A DNA stretch of 64,000 bases from Marasmius tenuissimus (GCA_029532415.1 JAQOTA010000069.1:620001-684000); one strand, 5' to 3'. Shown: positions 33,947 through 45,153, counted from the stretch's first letter. Translations and numbers: made by a program. The notes: a model not told the origin generated them from the letters alone.

Positions 33947-36033
33947 CTAGCATATTCCGGTATACCTTGTCACCTCGCCCGTGTCTTTAACAAATTCGTA
34001 CACATAACCACCGGTATAGACGAAAAACGACTGGCTGTTCTTGATTTTTAGAGGTTTCCAGCCTGTAGCTACCAGATTAGCCGGCCCAACATAAAAGGAG
34101 AAGGAGTAAAAGAAAGATGAACGGCTAGTCCGTATTCTGCGCTTACCTCCCTCAGTATTATCATCGTTCACCCACACCCCGGACGCGTCGTCGTCACAGG
34201 GCTCTTCAATCCTGAATAATCTATCCTCGTAGGCCTCGATGCGGTACTGCTGCGAACCTTGGTTCTGATATACCCTTGTCCAATCTAGCACGAATAAACG
34301 AAGTTTAGCGATGATATATAGAGCCCCCGCATGTAGAAAGGGAAGGAACACCTACATCTATCCGTACCCGTATAAACCCAGACCTCGCCATTCTCGCGTT
34401 GTTGGTAGAGGTGGCGCCAGTTGGTTGCAATCCGGAGAGTATCAGTGAACTTGTCGACCCGCCGCCAATTGACTACCGAAGGCTATATGAGCGAGGGAAG
34501 GTCAGAGTCTTTGAGATTCCTTACATTTCGTACCCTTCTGCGGAATTGGCATCTGGTAGATCTCGCCGCTCTCGTTTTGAAGATAGAGGTGGGTATTCGT
34601 CGATGAGATCCTTAAGGTGTCCCCTGACTTATTTAGTGTTCTCCAGTGGCCTATACTCCGTGGATTAGTCCCAGTCACCATCGCGCGGAAACCATAGAAC
34701 ATACCCCCATGCTCATTACCATCATACATCACTACTCTTCCCTCGTTGTCGAGGTAGTAGTTTGCATTACCACGGATGTCGACTTGTGCTATATCGTGTA
34801 TAGATCTCCCGTTGACCTGGTGCCAGTCTACGTGTGAGCAGGAGAATAAACCCAAGTTCAGAGGTTTTCGAGAAAGAGCGGAAGAGACTCGCAAAACAAA
34901 CTGACCGTCCCTGTCATCTCCGGGCGAGCCACGCCAGATCGAAACAACGAACTCGTTCTCTATCTTGTACAACGTATCATCGGAGGCGATCAGGGTCGTC
35001 TTCGTTGGGTCTTCTACTTTGTCAATGATGTGTTTCTCCGCTGGCGATTATTATATCAGAACCGATCGAGATAACGAGAGTTGTGCAAAGTATACTTACG
35101 ACGTCCGTTCATCTCAAAGTATGCTTTGATATCTCCGTTTTTCATCAGGAGGTATAAAGCCTTCTCAGAGGCAGTAATCCCGACTATGTCCCTATCCGCT
35201 ACTATGTCCTTGGCCTCGTATTCAGGGACGGGATACCATGTTCCGGCAAGTTCTTTGTCGTGTTCGGTAATAACGTTCCCTCCGGTAATCGGAGGGTCCT
35301 TCATCCCATCTTTTAAGATAGATTCGTCGATGGGATAACACATGATTGAATGGAGATCTAACACCTCCGAAAAGAGATATTCCGACGGTTTGAGAGCTCT
35401 AAGCACGTTGTAGTCGACGACAGACTTATTCCAGTCCTCCTTCTCGCGCCAGAAGTCATATCCTTTTTTCTTGTCGATTCGCCTGACGATTTCAGAACGG
35501 AGATGCTCATGCGCGAGACCCAAGGTGTGGCCAGTCTCGTGGAGGACGTTGCGGATGAAATCCACACTGGATAGGTCGTCGGTGTTGTAGCCGGTGAGCA
35601 TCATTGTAGGTTCTCGCCAGTTGGTTTTTTGGAGGATGCCCGTACCGACGCAGGACCAGTACCCCCCATTTTTTTTGCCAAGGACTTTACCGGAGAAGCT
35701 GATACGGACTTCAGCGGCGGCGAGCTGGTCGTCGGAATCCTCGGAGTGTAGGAGGGTGAAACGGACGTTGCAGCAGTCTGACCAGTCGTTCATATGCCCT
35801 ACAATCCGTTGTTGGAGGGTGAGACAGGGCGCGGGCTTGTCGATGAAAGCGACGCGGAGGCGAATACCGTTACCTCCCCATTTCGTGTCCTTCCCGAGGG
35901 CGAAGTGGCTCACGGAGGAGTGGTCCGGTGAGGCGGCGCGTTCGTCTTTCAGGGATGAGGCGTCCGGTTGAACGTTGTGGTCGACTTCGTCAAGAGGGAC
36001 GTGGGGAAAGACCACTCTGCAGTATCTAGCCAT
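33947..36033 (-). CDS. Astacin-type metalloprotease with C-terminal repeats, copy H
   Basis: Start at 36033 (MARYCRVVF), aligned with E and I. Zinc site HETGHTLGLAHEHLRSE, Met-turn HSIMCYP. Repeats: KALYLLMKNGDIK, TLYKIENEFV, QVDIRGNANYYLDNEGRVVMY, HLYLQNESGEIYQMP, HLYQQRENGEVWVYTG, RLFRIEEPCDDDASGVWVNDDNT, and YVYEFVKDTGEVTRYTGIC with TAG at 33947. In A the point after repeat 3 holds an intron; in H the sequence reads through in frame as RAMVTGTNPRSIGHW, so the intron has apparently become coding here (also in I). Complete and probably active. The middle is the 577 bp near-copy of G. Confidence 0.85.
34596..35174. repeat. Near-identical block shared with gene G (H copy)
   Basis: Counterpart of 30894-31470. 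Here the CGCGCG run is full length and the frame stays open. Introns and exons are equally similar, so selection on protein alone cannot explain the identity. Confidence 0.85.
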
Positions 36034-36654
36034 CGAAGACACGAGAGAATTTCGCTTATACCAATGACATCGATGCGTCGTTCGATAGGCTTTATGTAAG
36101 TACTTCAGCGCCTAAGTGGCTTCTGCTAAGTTCTCATGAACATCTTCAGCGCAAGGTCAGCTGGGGTGCTTCTCAACCGGGATGACAGAATCAATCTCCG
36201 TACTCTTCTATGCATCCCCTCCACATCTTTTGAGCGTGCCTTGATGGGTGTCCGAGAGACTACCCGGCAATTCCTACTGGTAGGCCGAGGGTTTCGAGGA
36301 AATTATGGTTGTGGCCCACTGTTATTGTCGTTGCTCGAATCCTGCGTGTGTAAGGCCAACTTGTGGGAAGGGGGAAGCCTCTGGCGCCGCTATCTACTTT
36401 TGACCAACCAATACCATCAATCGGAAGCGTCATCCTTGTTGTGGCTGATAGTCTAATAGCGCCCATATAGTCTCACTGGCGAATCGCGAGCCCCATACTG
36501 CTTCACGTGCACACGTCGCGCGACAATCAGTGTGGCATCGAACACCCAGAAATAGACCATTTGAACTGCTTGGGAATCCCTTGTGAATTGAGGAGACATT
36601 GGGGCAGGTTTCCATCTGGCACACGAGCTGGGCGTTGACCTACAGTCCCTGGAT
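36034..36654. other. Intergenic upstream of astacin H
   Basis: No gene supported. The promoter of H should be at its left end. Short open frames on both strands lack domain features. Confidence 0.4.
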
Positions 36655-36945
36655 ATGAATGGCCGTCAGCGCGAACAGGACGGCTAAAATAGTGCTCGAC
36701 CTGGCTACCTGACGTACGAGGACGTTCTCTCCATCCCTTTGTCCCAAGATATAACCGCAACTTCAACTTCCGAGTGAGAAGAGCTGAAAGAATAAACATT
36801 TGGGGAAACCGACTATTCTGGGTTTTCGAGTCGGTTTCGTTTTGCCAAGCTCTCTTTTGAGCCCAAGCCCATCAAAGTCTGATGCTGTGGTCCTGTAGAT
36901 CTCGGTCGGCGTCAGCCACGAAACTCTGTTGTGATTCTGAAGAAA
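36655..36945. repeat. Degenerate repeat, copy 1 of 3
   Basis: Begins near GCGAACAGGACGGCTAAAA and includes GTGCTCGACC, GAGGACGTT, a TTTGCCAAGC block and, near its end, a GTAGATCTCGGTCGGCGTC block. The same order of blocks, with changes, recurs at about 36950-37165 and 37738-37945. Non-coding. Confidence 0.55.
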
Positions 36946-36949
36946 CTTG

Positions 36950-37165
36950 TAGTGGCCGGCCTGATTGCTTGACGGATGAGGACGTTGTCTCTCCCCTCCC
37001 AGGGGCCTTTGTCCTAATGAATCGGAACCCCCGAGTAGGAAGAGGTGAGAGAATGGGAAAGTGCCATCCAAGTTCCCGGTTTTGCTTTGCCAAGCCAGTC
37101 TGTCCCTGTAATCCTATGGATTTTGATCGACGTCGTCCACGAAGCTCTGTCGTGAGGAACAGGTG
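36950..37165. repeat. Degenerate repeat, copy 2 of 3
   Basis: Carries GACGGATGAGGACGTTGTCTC, then GAAGAGGTGAGAGAATGGG, TTTTGCTTTGCCAAGCC and GATCGACGTCGTCCACGAAG, the same order as copy 1. It lacks the first CGGCTAAAA part. Confidence 0.5.
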
Positions 37166-37205
37166 CGACTCAGCCCCCTGTGGCGAGTTTCGGATCGAAC
37201 AGGTG

Positions 37206-37460
37206 GAATGGGGTATGCTGTTCGCATGGCGTGGGACTTCCCTCTCCGAGTAGGCTCTGGAGGAGGGTAAAACGGACATTGCAGAAGTGAATGTGCTTGA
37301 TAATTCGCTCTTGAAAAGACGCGGAAAGAGGTGGGTCTTGCGACGCGGAGACGAGCAGCGTTACCCGAGTACTTGATTTCTTTGCAGAGAGCGAGACGAA
37401 AGATGGAGAGGAACTCGAGTTCGTGTTTTGGTGGTGAGCCATCCGAGCCTTTTGACCATG
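37206..37460 (-). pseudogene. Astacin-type protease N-terminal relic
   Basis: The reverse strand reads STRVTLLVSASQDPPLSASF and then FQERIIKHIHFCNVRFTLLQS. This follows the segment just before the protease core in A-I (GVRLRVAFID.PPP, LQxRIVKHMNxW, CNVxFTLL). No zinc motif follows, and the surrounding frames are broken. It is a short remnant of a further family member between H and PKA. Confidence 0.7.
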
Positions 37461-37737
37461 ATTGAAGATGGATAGAAATCCTCGGGGTGCTATCGGCATC
37501 GATTAGTTGCTCGAAAGGCTTGTATGAAGGTCTTTGGACTCTTTGGACTTGTAGTTCATCTAGAGTGACATCTGCAACGCAAGATGTCAACTCCGAGGTA
37601 TTCCTCGACAATGAAAATCGTACTCACCGTTCTGCGCAGTGCGCACTGCCTGTACCTTTTTAGGAGAGTGCCCTGATGGGCGTCCCTATCCGTATTAGCG
37701 CAGCACGCGAGTAAGCGGTGTTGTCCGATTATCCATC

Positions 37738-37945
37738 CAGGCGAACAGGACGGCTAAAAATCCCTGTGCTCGACCGGACATATGAGGACGTTGCCTCCGC
37801 CCGCCGGAAGTGGAGCTTGCAAGTATGAAAAGCACCATTCTGGTTTCTGGCGTCGGTCCAGGCCTATACCCCTGCAGCTGTAGATCCCGGTTGACGTCGA
37901 CTAAAAGCTCTTGGTTGTGAAGGCCGGGAACTCAGGTCCCCGCTG
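37738..37945. repeat. Degenerate repeat, copy 3 of 3
   Basis: Starts GCGAACAGGACGGCTAAAAA like copy 1, then GTGCTCGACCGGACATATGA, GAGGACGTTGCCTC and TGTAGATCCCGGTTGACGTCG. The relic astacin piece lies between copies 2 and 3. Confidence 0.5.
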
Positions 37946-38557
37946 GTGGGTGCCGGTGAGTTTCAAGTCGGGCAGGTGAAACGTTCAACGTTCAACGATG
38001 GCGTCAGGATTTTCCCTCTCCGAGTAGTCGACTGTGATTTCGGGCAGTTTGAAGCCACTGTGAGAGGAATATCAAGTTTCACAGGGTGAATTTACGCCAA
38101 TTCGAGAGAGCATTTTCAACATTCCCAGCATCGGAGTTCGCGTATTAGAACTCGAACCGATCGCGACTGAATTCCGCAGTATCTTCCAAGCCGTTCATAG
38201 CGCGAAAAGCTGTCTTGATGGTGAGAGAAAAGATGGGACGGGGATGAATTGAATCGTCGGAAGATGGAAGTGAAACCGTCTGGCGTCAGGGACAATCCAT
38301 CAACCAACACGTGGTTTTTGATCATGAATAATGACGGCTGAGTTCCAAAGTTGGCTGTCTAGCGCTTCCGCCGACAGAGCATCGATCCAACACAATTCAC
38401 AATTCTTCCCCCACAACCACATATAAAAAGTTCAAACTTTTTTGTTTATCTCTTTCTCCCTCCCTTTCTCCTCCTCCTCCGTTCGCCTTTGCCTTTTTTC
38501 TTAGCTCAGCGCAGGGCGCATATTTCGACTACACATACAATCCCGGTCCAACAAAAA
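37946..38557. promoter_or_regulatory. PKA promoter and 5' leader
   Basis: No gene. Pyrimidine-rich tracts (TTTCTCCCTCCC and TCCTCCTCCTCC types, about 38440-38510) precede the start codon, as is common in fungal promoters. The same upstream sequence, damaged, precedes both PKA relics (about 14.4-15.4 and 24.6-25.0 kb). Confidence 0.55.
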
Positions 38558-39967
38558 ATGTCTCCTTCGCTCTCTTCCCTTTCCATACGGGGTGTGTCTC
38601 CGGGTGTCAACAGAGATGCACCTATTACACCTCCCATGTCGCCTGGACACAGTGCTAGCGAGCAAGACCAGGACGAAGACATACCGATATACTCTGAAAG
38701 CGAAGATGTCGCTATGGACGAGGTCTCTCAGGCCTCCCCGCAGCAACCCTCCGCCTCGGCTGATCAACCTCCTCCTTCTGCTACGACTTCCGAAGGTCAA
38801 AAACCCCAGAGATTGCTAGAGGACGAGACGGTGCATTTGCATAATACCGGGCTTCGATTGACGGACTTTGAGGTCCGTGGTACGCTTGGTACGTAGGCGG
38901 GTCGGGTGCTATCTACTATGAATTGTCATTCATTGATTTGATTTTATCTGCCCCTCGACAGGTACTGGTACATTCGGTCGTGTCCTCCTCGTACGCCACC
39001 GTCATCCATCGACGCAGAGCCATTTCGCACTCAAAGTCCTCCGGAAGAGCGAGATCATACGACTCCGCCAGGTCGAGCACGTCAATGCAGAACGATACAT
39101 TCTATCTCGAGTTCAACACCCCTTCATCGTTGATTTGTTTGCGACGTTTCAGGATAGCTTAAACGTCTACATGTTGATGTCGTACGTTCCTGGTGGGGAG
39201 CTTTTTACGCATCTACGAAGGGCGGTTAGGTTCACTCCGGACGTGACGAGGTTTTATCTGGCGACCATCGTGTTGGCGTTAAAATACCTTCATTCGTTCA
39301 ATATCATCTATCGCGATCTCAAACCGGAGAATCTCTTGCTTGATTCGAAGGGCTACCTGCGGCTCACGGATTTCGGGTTTGCGAAGATTGTGGATGACAG
39401 GACGTGGACGTTGTGTGGGACACCAGAGTATCTCGCACCGGAGATTATTCAGTCTGATGGACATGGGAAGGCGGCTGATTGGTGGGCATGTGGTGTGTTA
39501 TGCTATGAGATGTTGGTCGGGCACCCGCCGTTTTATGACGAGACATCGGTGTATGGGATCTACGAGAATATTCTGAGTGGGAATATTCAGTGGCCGAGAT
39601 ATGTGGACTCGCTGTCGAGATCGTTGATCAAGAGTTTCTTGAATCCGGATAGGACGAAGAGGTTGGGGAACATGATTGGTGGGCCACAGGATATTTTGGA
39701 TCATCCGTGGTTTAGGGGAGTGGACTGGGATCTTTTGGAGAGGAGAGGGATTAGTGTGAGTGAACGAGTTACGCTGGTTTCGTCGAGCGTTTGACTGATT
39801 CGTGTGTATAGGCACCGATAATACCTCATACTTCGTCTGGGGACGATACGAGGCACTTTTTGCACCTTCCGTTCCCGCCGTTGGAAGAGATGCCAGGTCT
39901 TGTTGGAGAAGAAGATCAGCAAGCGAATCGACTCGATCCATCGACCTACCAGTTCCTTGAATTTTGA
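38558..39967 (+). CDS. cAMP-dependent protein kinase catalytic subunit
   Basis: Exons 38558-38888, 38962-39755 and 39812-39967 give 426 aa. The N-terminal ~110 residues are acidic and Ser/Pro-rich. The AGC kinase domain follows: LGTGTFGRVLLVRH (Gly loop), ALKVLRKSEI (Lys), [35 protein letters not shown], then the activation segment RTWTLCGTPEYLAPEI with the phosphorylated Thr, and GHPPFYDETSVYGIYENIL. The C-tail keeps RLGN and HPWF and ends with a PKA-type hydrophobic tail, TYQFLEF, after FPPLEEMPG. All catalytic residues are present. In fungi it is freed from the regulatory subunit by cAMP and controls growth, nutrient sensing and development. Right boundary of the amplified segment. Confidence 0.93.
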
Positions 39968-41056
39968 TTGTTGCCTATGCTGCTACCCCCCTTGCCTTTC
40001 TTTCGCCTTTTTGTTCATACCTTTTCATCCCTCCCGCGAACACTCGTTTTTGTCTTGTATCTGAAAATCTGAACCAACCACAATACCCTCTTTTGTCTCC
40101 CTCTCTATCCTCTGTCTCTCTGGTCTCGTGTTGCTATACCTAATTATTCAAAATCCTCACACTCTCACTCTCATTTCTCGGTTCTCACTCTACTGTATCC
40201 TTTATTACCCGGAAATCTTGGTAAAAGACTCTTTTACCTGTCCAAGCCATTACTACTGTAGCCTTCGTCTTTGTGTCTCTTATTACCTATTCGTTATTGA
40301 AAAGCCGAACAGTCGTATTGTTTCTATACGTACTTTTTTCTTTTCTTTCGTTTGTTTTTTTCGTGTATATATACTCGCCTCGCCACCCCCTCTATGCAGA
40401 TGTTTCTTAGTGTTACAGGATAGACTGTCGGTGTGCACGTACGGTCGCCTTGACGAATGCTTTACCTGACCACCGGCCGTGTTCCCGTCTCCTTTCTCCC
40501 GCGTTGTGGTGTTGGTTGCCGTGAGTTTTTGACGTGAGATAGGTAAGGCGTTGGTTGTGAAGTCATAGAAGAGAAGATCAACGGCAACAGTTCCAGTAAG
40601 GCCCGTCCGGCCAGCTATCCCGATTGGTGGTGAAAGTCTAAAGACGATCCTTCGTGTCGGGGCGTTGACTCAGTAGTCTTCTCATACGCATAATTTCTGC
40701 ATGATATTGCAATTTGACTTTGACTTTGCGCGTCTCGGCTGAGAGCAAGAAGAAATAAGTACGGACAGCCGGAACCGGACGTTGGTAAGAATCAAGTACA
40801 AGAATCTCTTGGGTTGTCAGGGTATGAACGTGTTCCGAAACTCAAAGACCGCCCAAAAGACAACTGGTGTATGTGTTAGACAGGATGTGTTACACTGGTC
40901 AAAGATGAAGTAACGGTAATTCAACAGATATGTTGAGCAGGCGAGCAGGAACACTGGCAGTGGACATGGCCGTCTTCACTTGTCGTCCTTCGAATCGGTC
41001 CTCGTGAACACAGTGCGTTTTGGCCGTGCAACAAGACTTGGCTGTCATGAACAATT
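39968..41056. other. Intergenic between PKA and sphinganine reductase
   Basis: No gene supported. The first 500 bp is pyrimidine-rich and probably PKA 3'UTR; the rest lies beyond the 3' end of the convergent reductase gene. No repeat was recognised. Confidence 0.5.
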
Positions 41057-42369
41057 TCAATCGGTGAAACCTTTCCCCTTCAAATAGCTACGATGATCTT
41101 CTCGATGTTTCCTAATCGTCGCATCTACACTCCTTCGCCATATAGGCAATCCAATCTTTGAAAAACCATCTTAGCCAAAAACCCACCACCATGAGCAAGG
41201 ACGAACACTCACCATTCCGATGAGCCCATATACCCCATCCAAAATCACATTATTCCCGGGGGTAGCCCCACGAGTCGACGAACGGAAGATGTTGCCCAGA
41301 ATATCAGTCGTAATGTGGAAATAACCGTTTTGCACGCCCTTGAGGAGCCCGAGGGCGACTTTTTCTGGCGTCTGGCCGTCGTCTGTTTCTTCAATTTTGA
41401 GAGTAAGGGTTGGTTTTGTCTTGTTTTCTTCGACGTAACCGGGGCTGTAGATTGTTGCAGGGAAACAGATGTGGACGGGGGTGTTGTAGAGTTGGAGTTC
41501 GGAGCGGAGGGTTTCGGCGAGACCTACGGATTGAAGAACAGGGTAGGAGAAAGCAGATGACGGAGGATAGATACGCTACCTCGTAAGGCGTGTTTTGCGG
41601 GAGAGTAAGTCGAGTATCCGACGAACGACATGTAGCCCATGACGGAAGAGACGAATGTTAATCTGCCTTTCTTCTTGTCCTTGACGATTTGTTTTGTGTA
41701 TGCCTACAGGAGGAACTCAGCATCGTTACTTGTGGAATCCAGCGCGCTCCGAGGAGAGAATCACGCACCAAGGCCGAATACGCAGCGACCCAGTACGAGC
41801 TGTCCATCCCCCGCCTCAAAGATTCGGGAGTCTGCTCAACGAAGTACCCTAGGTGAGCCGATCCTGCACAGAGAAAGACCGCGTCGGGTGCTTTGCCGCC
41901 ATGAGGCTCAGATGATGCTTTTAGCGCGTTTTCAGCGGCGATGGGGTCGCTCAGTGAGAAAGAATAGGATTTGAGGATTTGATCTGGGGTTTGACGCGCT
42001 TTCTGTGAAAGGGAATTTGTGTGAGGGGCTTGGAAAGACGAAAAGAAAGACTCACCTCGAGTTCCGCTATTGCTACCTGAAGCTTCTGTTTATCCCTGGC
42101 CACTACTGAGATGTGTGCTCCAGCTCTTGTGAGGAGGACTGCGAGCGCGAGGCCGAGACCAGCTGAGCCACCAGTTATGTAGCAGTGCTGCGAAGAGAAG
42201 GTGTGATGATTGGAATCATACGTGTGTTGGCTCTTTGTCGCCATGTACTTACCTGTCCACGTGGATCCCACTTTCTAGAAAACGGACGGACTGCAGCAAG
42301 AAGCAGGAGAGCAGAAGAGACGAGAAGGACAATTGCCGTTGCCGCAGTAGGAACTGGAACGCTGAGCAT
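41057..42369 (-). CDS. TSC10: 3-ketodihydrosphingosine reductase
   Basis: Exons (reverse) 42369-42253, 42187-42056, 42002-41769, 41703-41580, 41523-41213 and 41155-41057 keep frame and give 338 aa. The protein starts with a membrane segment (VLLVSSALLLLAAV), then the Rossmann NADPH motif ITGGSAGLGLALA, AGAHISVVARD, LCAGSAHLGYF, and the active site SSVMGYMSFVGYSTYSPAKHALRG (Tyr-x-x-x-Lys, catalytic Ser). The C-terminal part has CFPATIYSPGY.EEN and the TSC10/KDSR-type tail ending in basic residues (WRRSVDATIRKHREDH). It reduces 3-ketodihydrosphingosine to dihydrosphingosine at the ER, the second step of sphingolipid synthesis. It is divergent with P450-1, so the two share a promoter region. A frame-open extension upstream of 42369 is judged non-coding because the hydrophobic start fits the family. 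Confidence 0.9.
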
Positions 42370-42813
42370 GCTCACAGCGCGGTGGTGGTGGGTCCAGAAT
42401 CCAAATGGAGAAGGCCCTGACGGTAGCGCACTGATCAAAGCGCCTGGGAAAGCAGCCTTCACAGCCACAAATGCTCCTTGGTTCGCCCCACAACAGCCCA
42501 CAACGTGCCAGGCGGCAGGCCAAAGCGCAAAGTCAAAACACTTGATGGAACTGCCAAGCACCTCCCCACTTAGGTTTAATGACGGTTTTTCCGGAAATTC
42601 CTTCCCGCTACCTTTCTATCACTGCGGTCTTGAGGTTGATCTCTGGATCATCACGCGGGGGTGCAAAACGGGTCCAATGCGACCTGCTGGTCTCTCTACG
42701 GTGGTTCTTTCAATACAGTTTCTGTTTTGCTATATCTGGAACGCGATTGCTCGTGAGATATGTTCAACTTGGAACTAATGCCCACTCACACCTCGCTGCT
42801 CTCAACCATCAGC
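42370..42813. promoter_or_regulatory. Divergent promoter between TSC10 and P450-1
   Basis: A 444 bp spacer between two start codons on opposite strands. A diverged copy of this spacer lies at about 45682-46118, still flanked by pieces of both genes. The shared GCGGGGGTGCAAAACGGGTC block and GGTTCTTTCAATACAGTTT block are also seen upstream of P450-2 and, weakly, P450-3, so they may be promoter elements. Confidence 0.6.
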
Positions 42814-45153
42814 ATGTATTCGACTCTCTTCCTGATTTTACTGACTATCTTCACGGCTATCGTTCTACGTCGGCGTCGTCCAGGTCCTCTGCCCCCCGGC
42901 CCAAGAGGACTCCCCCTGGTTGGCAACTTTCGCGATATAGCGACGAGTCGGGATGTTTCCTGGATAAGATACTGGAAATGGTCGCAGGTGTATGGGGACA
43001 TCTTCCATCTGAAGGTGTTTGGGCATCACACTGTCGTTCTGAATTCGGCGAAAGTTATCGAGGATTTGCTGGAGAAGAGGTCGGGAAATTATTCAGATCG
43101 ACCAGGTGAGTCGAGGCTTGAAATTTTAGGAGTGAGAGTCTTATCATGACCCTCGATAGATATGCCCATGTTTATGGACCTTATGGGGTGAGTTGTTTTT
43201 GCCCTCGGGATTTGGGTCGTCTCTCGCTTTGTTCGTTGAACGTCCGATAGGTCGACGTGGAATGTCGCCGGTATGTTTCATTACCTGGTAGTCGACTTTC
43301 TCAATATCAATACCACGGCCAGTGCTCCGATACTCAGATTGGTGGAGGTGAGGGCACTAATCCATGAACACCCAGCGTTTTCGCTCTGGCGATTTGGCCT
43401 GATACATATGTGTGACCATCTGACAATGTGCCTTATTCAGAATGCACCGACGAACTTTTCATCAACGTTTTCAACAACGCGTCGTGCCCGAATACTACGA
43501 CATTCAACGGAATGCAGCATCCTCTCTCATAGAGAATTTAACTACTTCTCCGGAAGACTTCATCTCACACATTCAACAGTGAGTTCACGTGGGCTTGAAT
43601 CATCAGGGCTTTTTTTCCGAAGCTGTTTACAGCTTCACTGGATCAATCGTCCTCAAGATCGCGTATGGGTATACACTTCAAACGAAAGATGACCCATATA
43701 TCCGTTTGGTTCTGGATATGCTGGAAGGGGTGAAAGCAGCGGCTATTCATGGATCGTTTTGGGTTGATTATCTTCCGATCCTAAAGTATTTGCCTGGTAT
43801 GTGGGTTTGTTTTTTGCTATCGCCACGCGTTGGTTGACAGTTTTTTCCTCGCTCTAAAGCGTGGTTTCCTGGAGCAGGGTTTAAGAAGAAGGCGGAGAAG
43901 TGGAAAAAAGCCACTCAAGAGGTCAGAGATCGACCTTGGGGATGGGTCAAGGCCGCTGTAGTGAGTTTTATCTTTCGTTTCTGACTCTAACAATTCGAAA
44001 CGAATCATCTAGGAAGACGGTACGGCCAATCCTTCGTTTTGTACTCTTTCGGCGGAGCGGTTGTCTGTCACTTTGGGTGACGGATCAGTAGACGAGGAGG
44101 TGATCAAGAATTGTGCAGCTATGGCTTTCAATGGTTTGTCTTTTTTGTGATCTTGCTCGTGTCAGTATTGAGCGCTGAGCGTCGCTGTCTTGGAACGCAG
44201 CTGGGACAGATACGGTGCGTCGTCGATCCGGGCAGTCCGGACTCCCGGGGATGTTGACAATCAAAACCCAGGTCGCATCATCCATAGTCTCCTTCATCCT
44301 AGCTATGGTGCTTCATCCTGAATGTCAGGAGCGGGCCCAAAGGGAGATTGACACTGTTGTTGGCACCGGACGACTCCCTGATTTCGATGATCGGGGAAAG
44401 TTGTCGTACATCAATGCGTTGATTGCGGAGACTTTACGATGGAATCCTACGACGCCGCTTGGTATGACGTTTCCTCCCCGGCCCCCCGTTGTGGATAGTT
44501 ACGGCGCTAATGACTTGAGTAGGTGCGGATCATCGAGCTTTAGAAGATGATGTATACGAAGGGTATTTTATTCCAGCAGGTGGGGTTGTCCGCCCGAGTC
44601 CCAAACTTGCTCTTATAGTCTCTTTTCCATTCTGTAGGGACGACAATCGTGCCAAACGCCTGGTGAGTTGGGTCTCCCAAGTATATCGGCGCAGAGAAGT
44701 GAGGCGCTAAGAGCAACCCCCCCTGTCAGGGCCGTTCTACGTGACGAGACGCTCTACGGACCTAGAACCCAGGATTTCGACCCCGATAGGTTCATGAAGC
44801 AAAAGGCTCCTCCGAGCCCTGAAGTCTATGCCTTTGGTTTCGGACGAAGGTAATCATGATCATTTGAACTGTGGTGTCGTCGTCCTGACCTTAATGAAGG
44901 ATTTGTCCGGGGAGATATCTCGCAATCAATAATCTTTACTTGGCGATGACCTATATTCTCACTTCGTTTACGATTGCGAAGCCGACCGATGATGACGGAG
45001 TAGAGATCGCTCCTGAGGTTGAGTATATGGACGGGATAATTAGGTGTGTTGGGTACTTTGTAGCTTGGGAGTCTAAGATCTTGACCTCCTATAATTTTTT
45101 CTAGCTTTCCGCGACCTTTCAAGTGTCGGTTTATCCCAAGGACACGTAGTTAG
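42814..45153 (+). CDS. Cytochrome P450, copy 1
   Basis: Fifteen exons (42814-43105, 43160-43187, 43251-43270, 43323-43347, 43441-43578, 43633-43796, 43860-43960, 44013-44133, 44201-44214, 44272-44461, 44523-44579, 44638-44662, 44730-44849, 44900-45043, 45105-45153) give 495 aa. There is an N-terminal membrane anchor, a basic RRRRPG and the PPGPRGLPLVGN hinge. The I-helix AGTDT is encoded by a 14 nt exon; ETLR is the ExxR motif; PDRF and FGFGRRICPGR hold the heme-binding Cys. It looks like the large basidiomycete group usually annotated as O-methylsterigmatocystin oxidoreductase-like; the substrate is unknown. It sits in the ER and needs P450 reductase. All key residues are present. Confidence 0.9.

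Noticed and set aside
36882..37253. Forward open frame of 123 codons
   Set aside because: It lies across the degenerate repeats and antisense to the astacin relic, and shows no family features.
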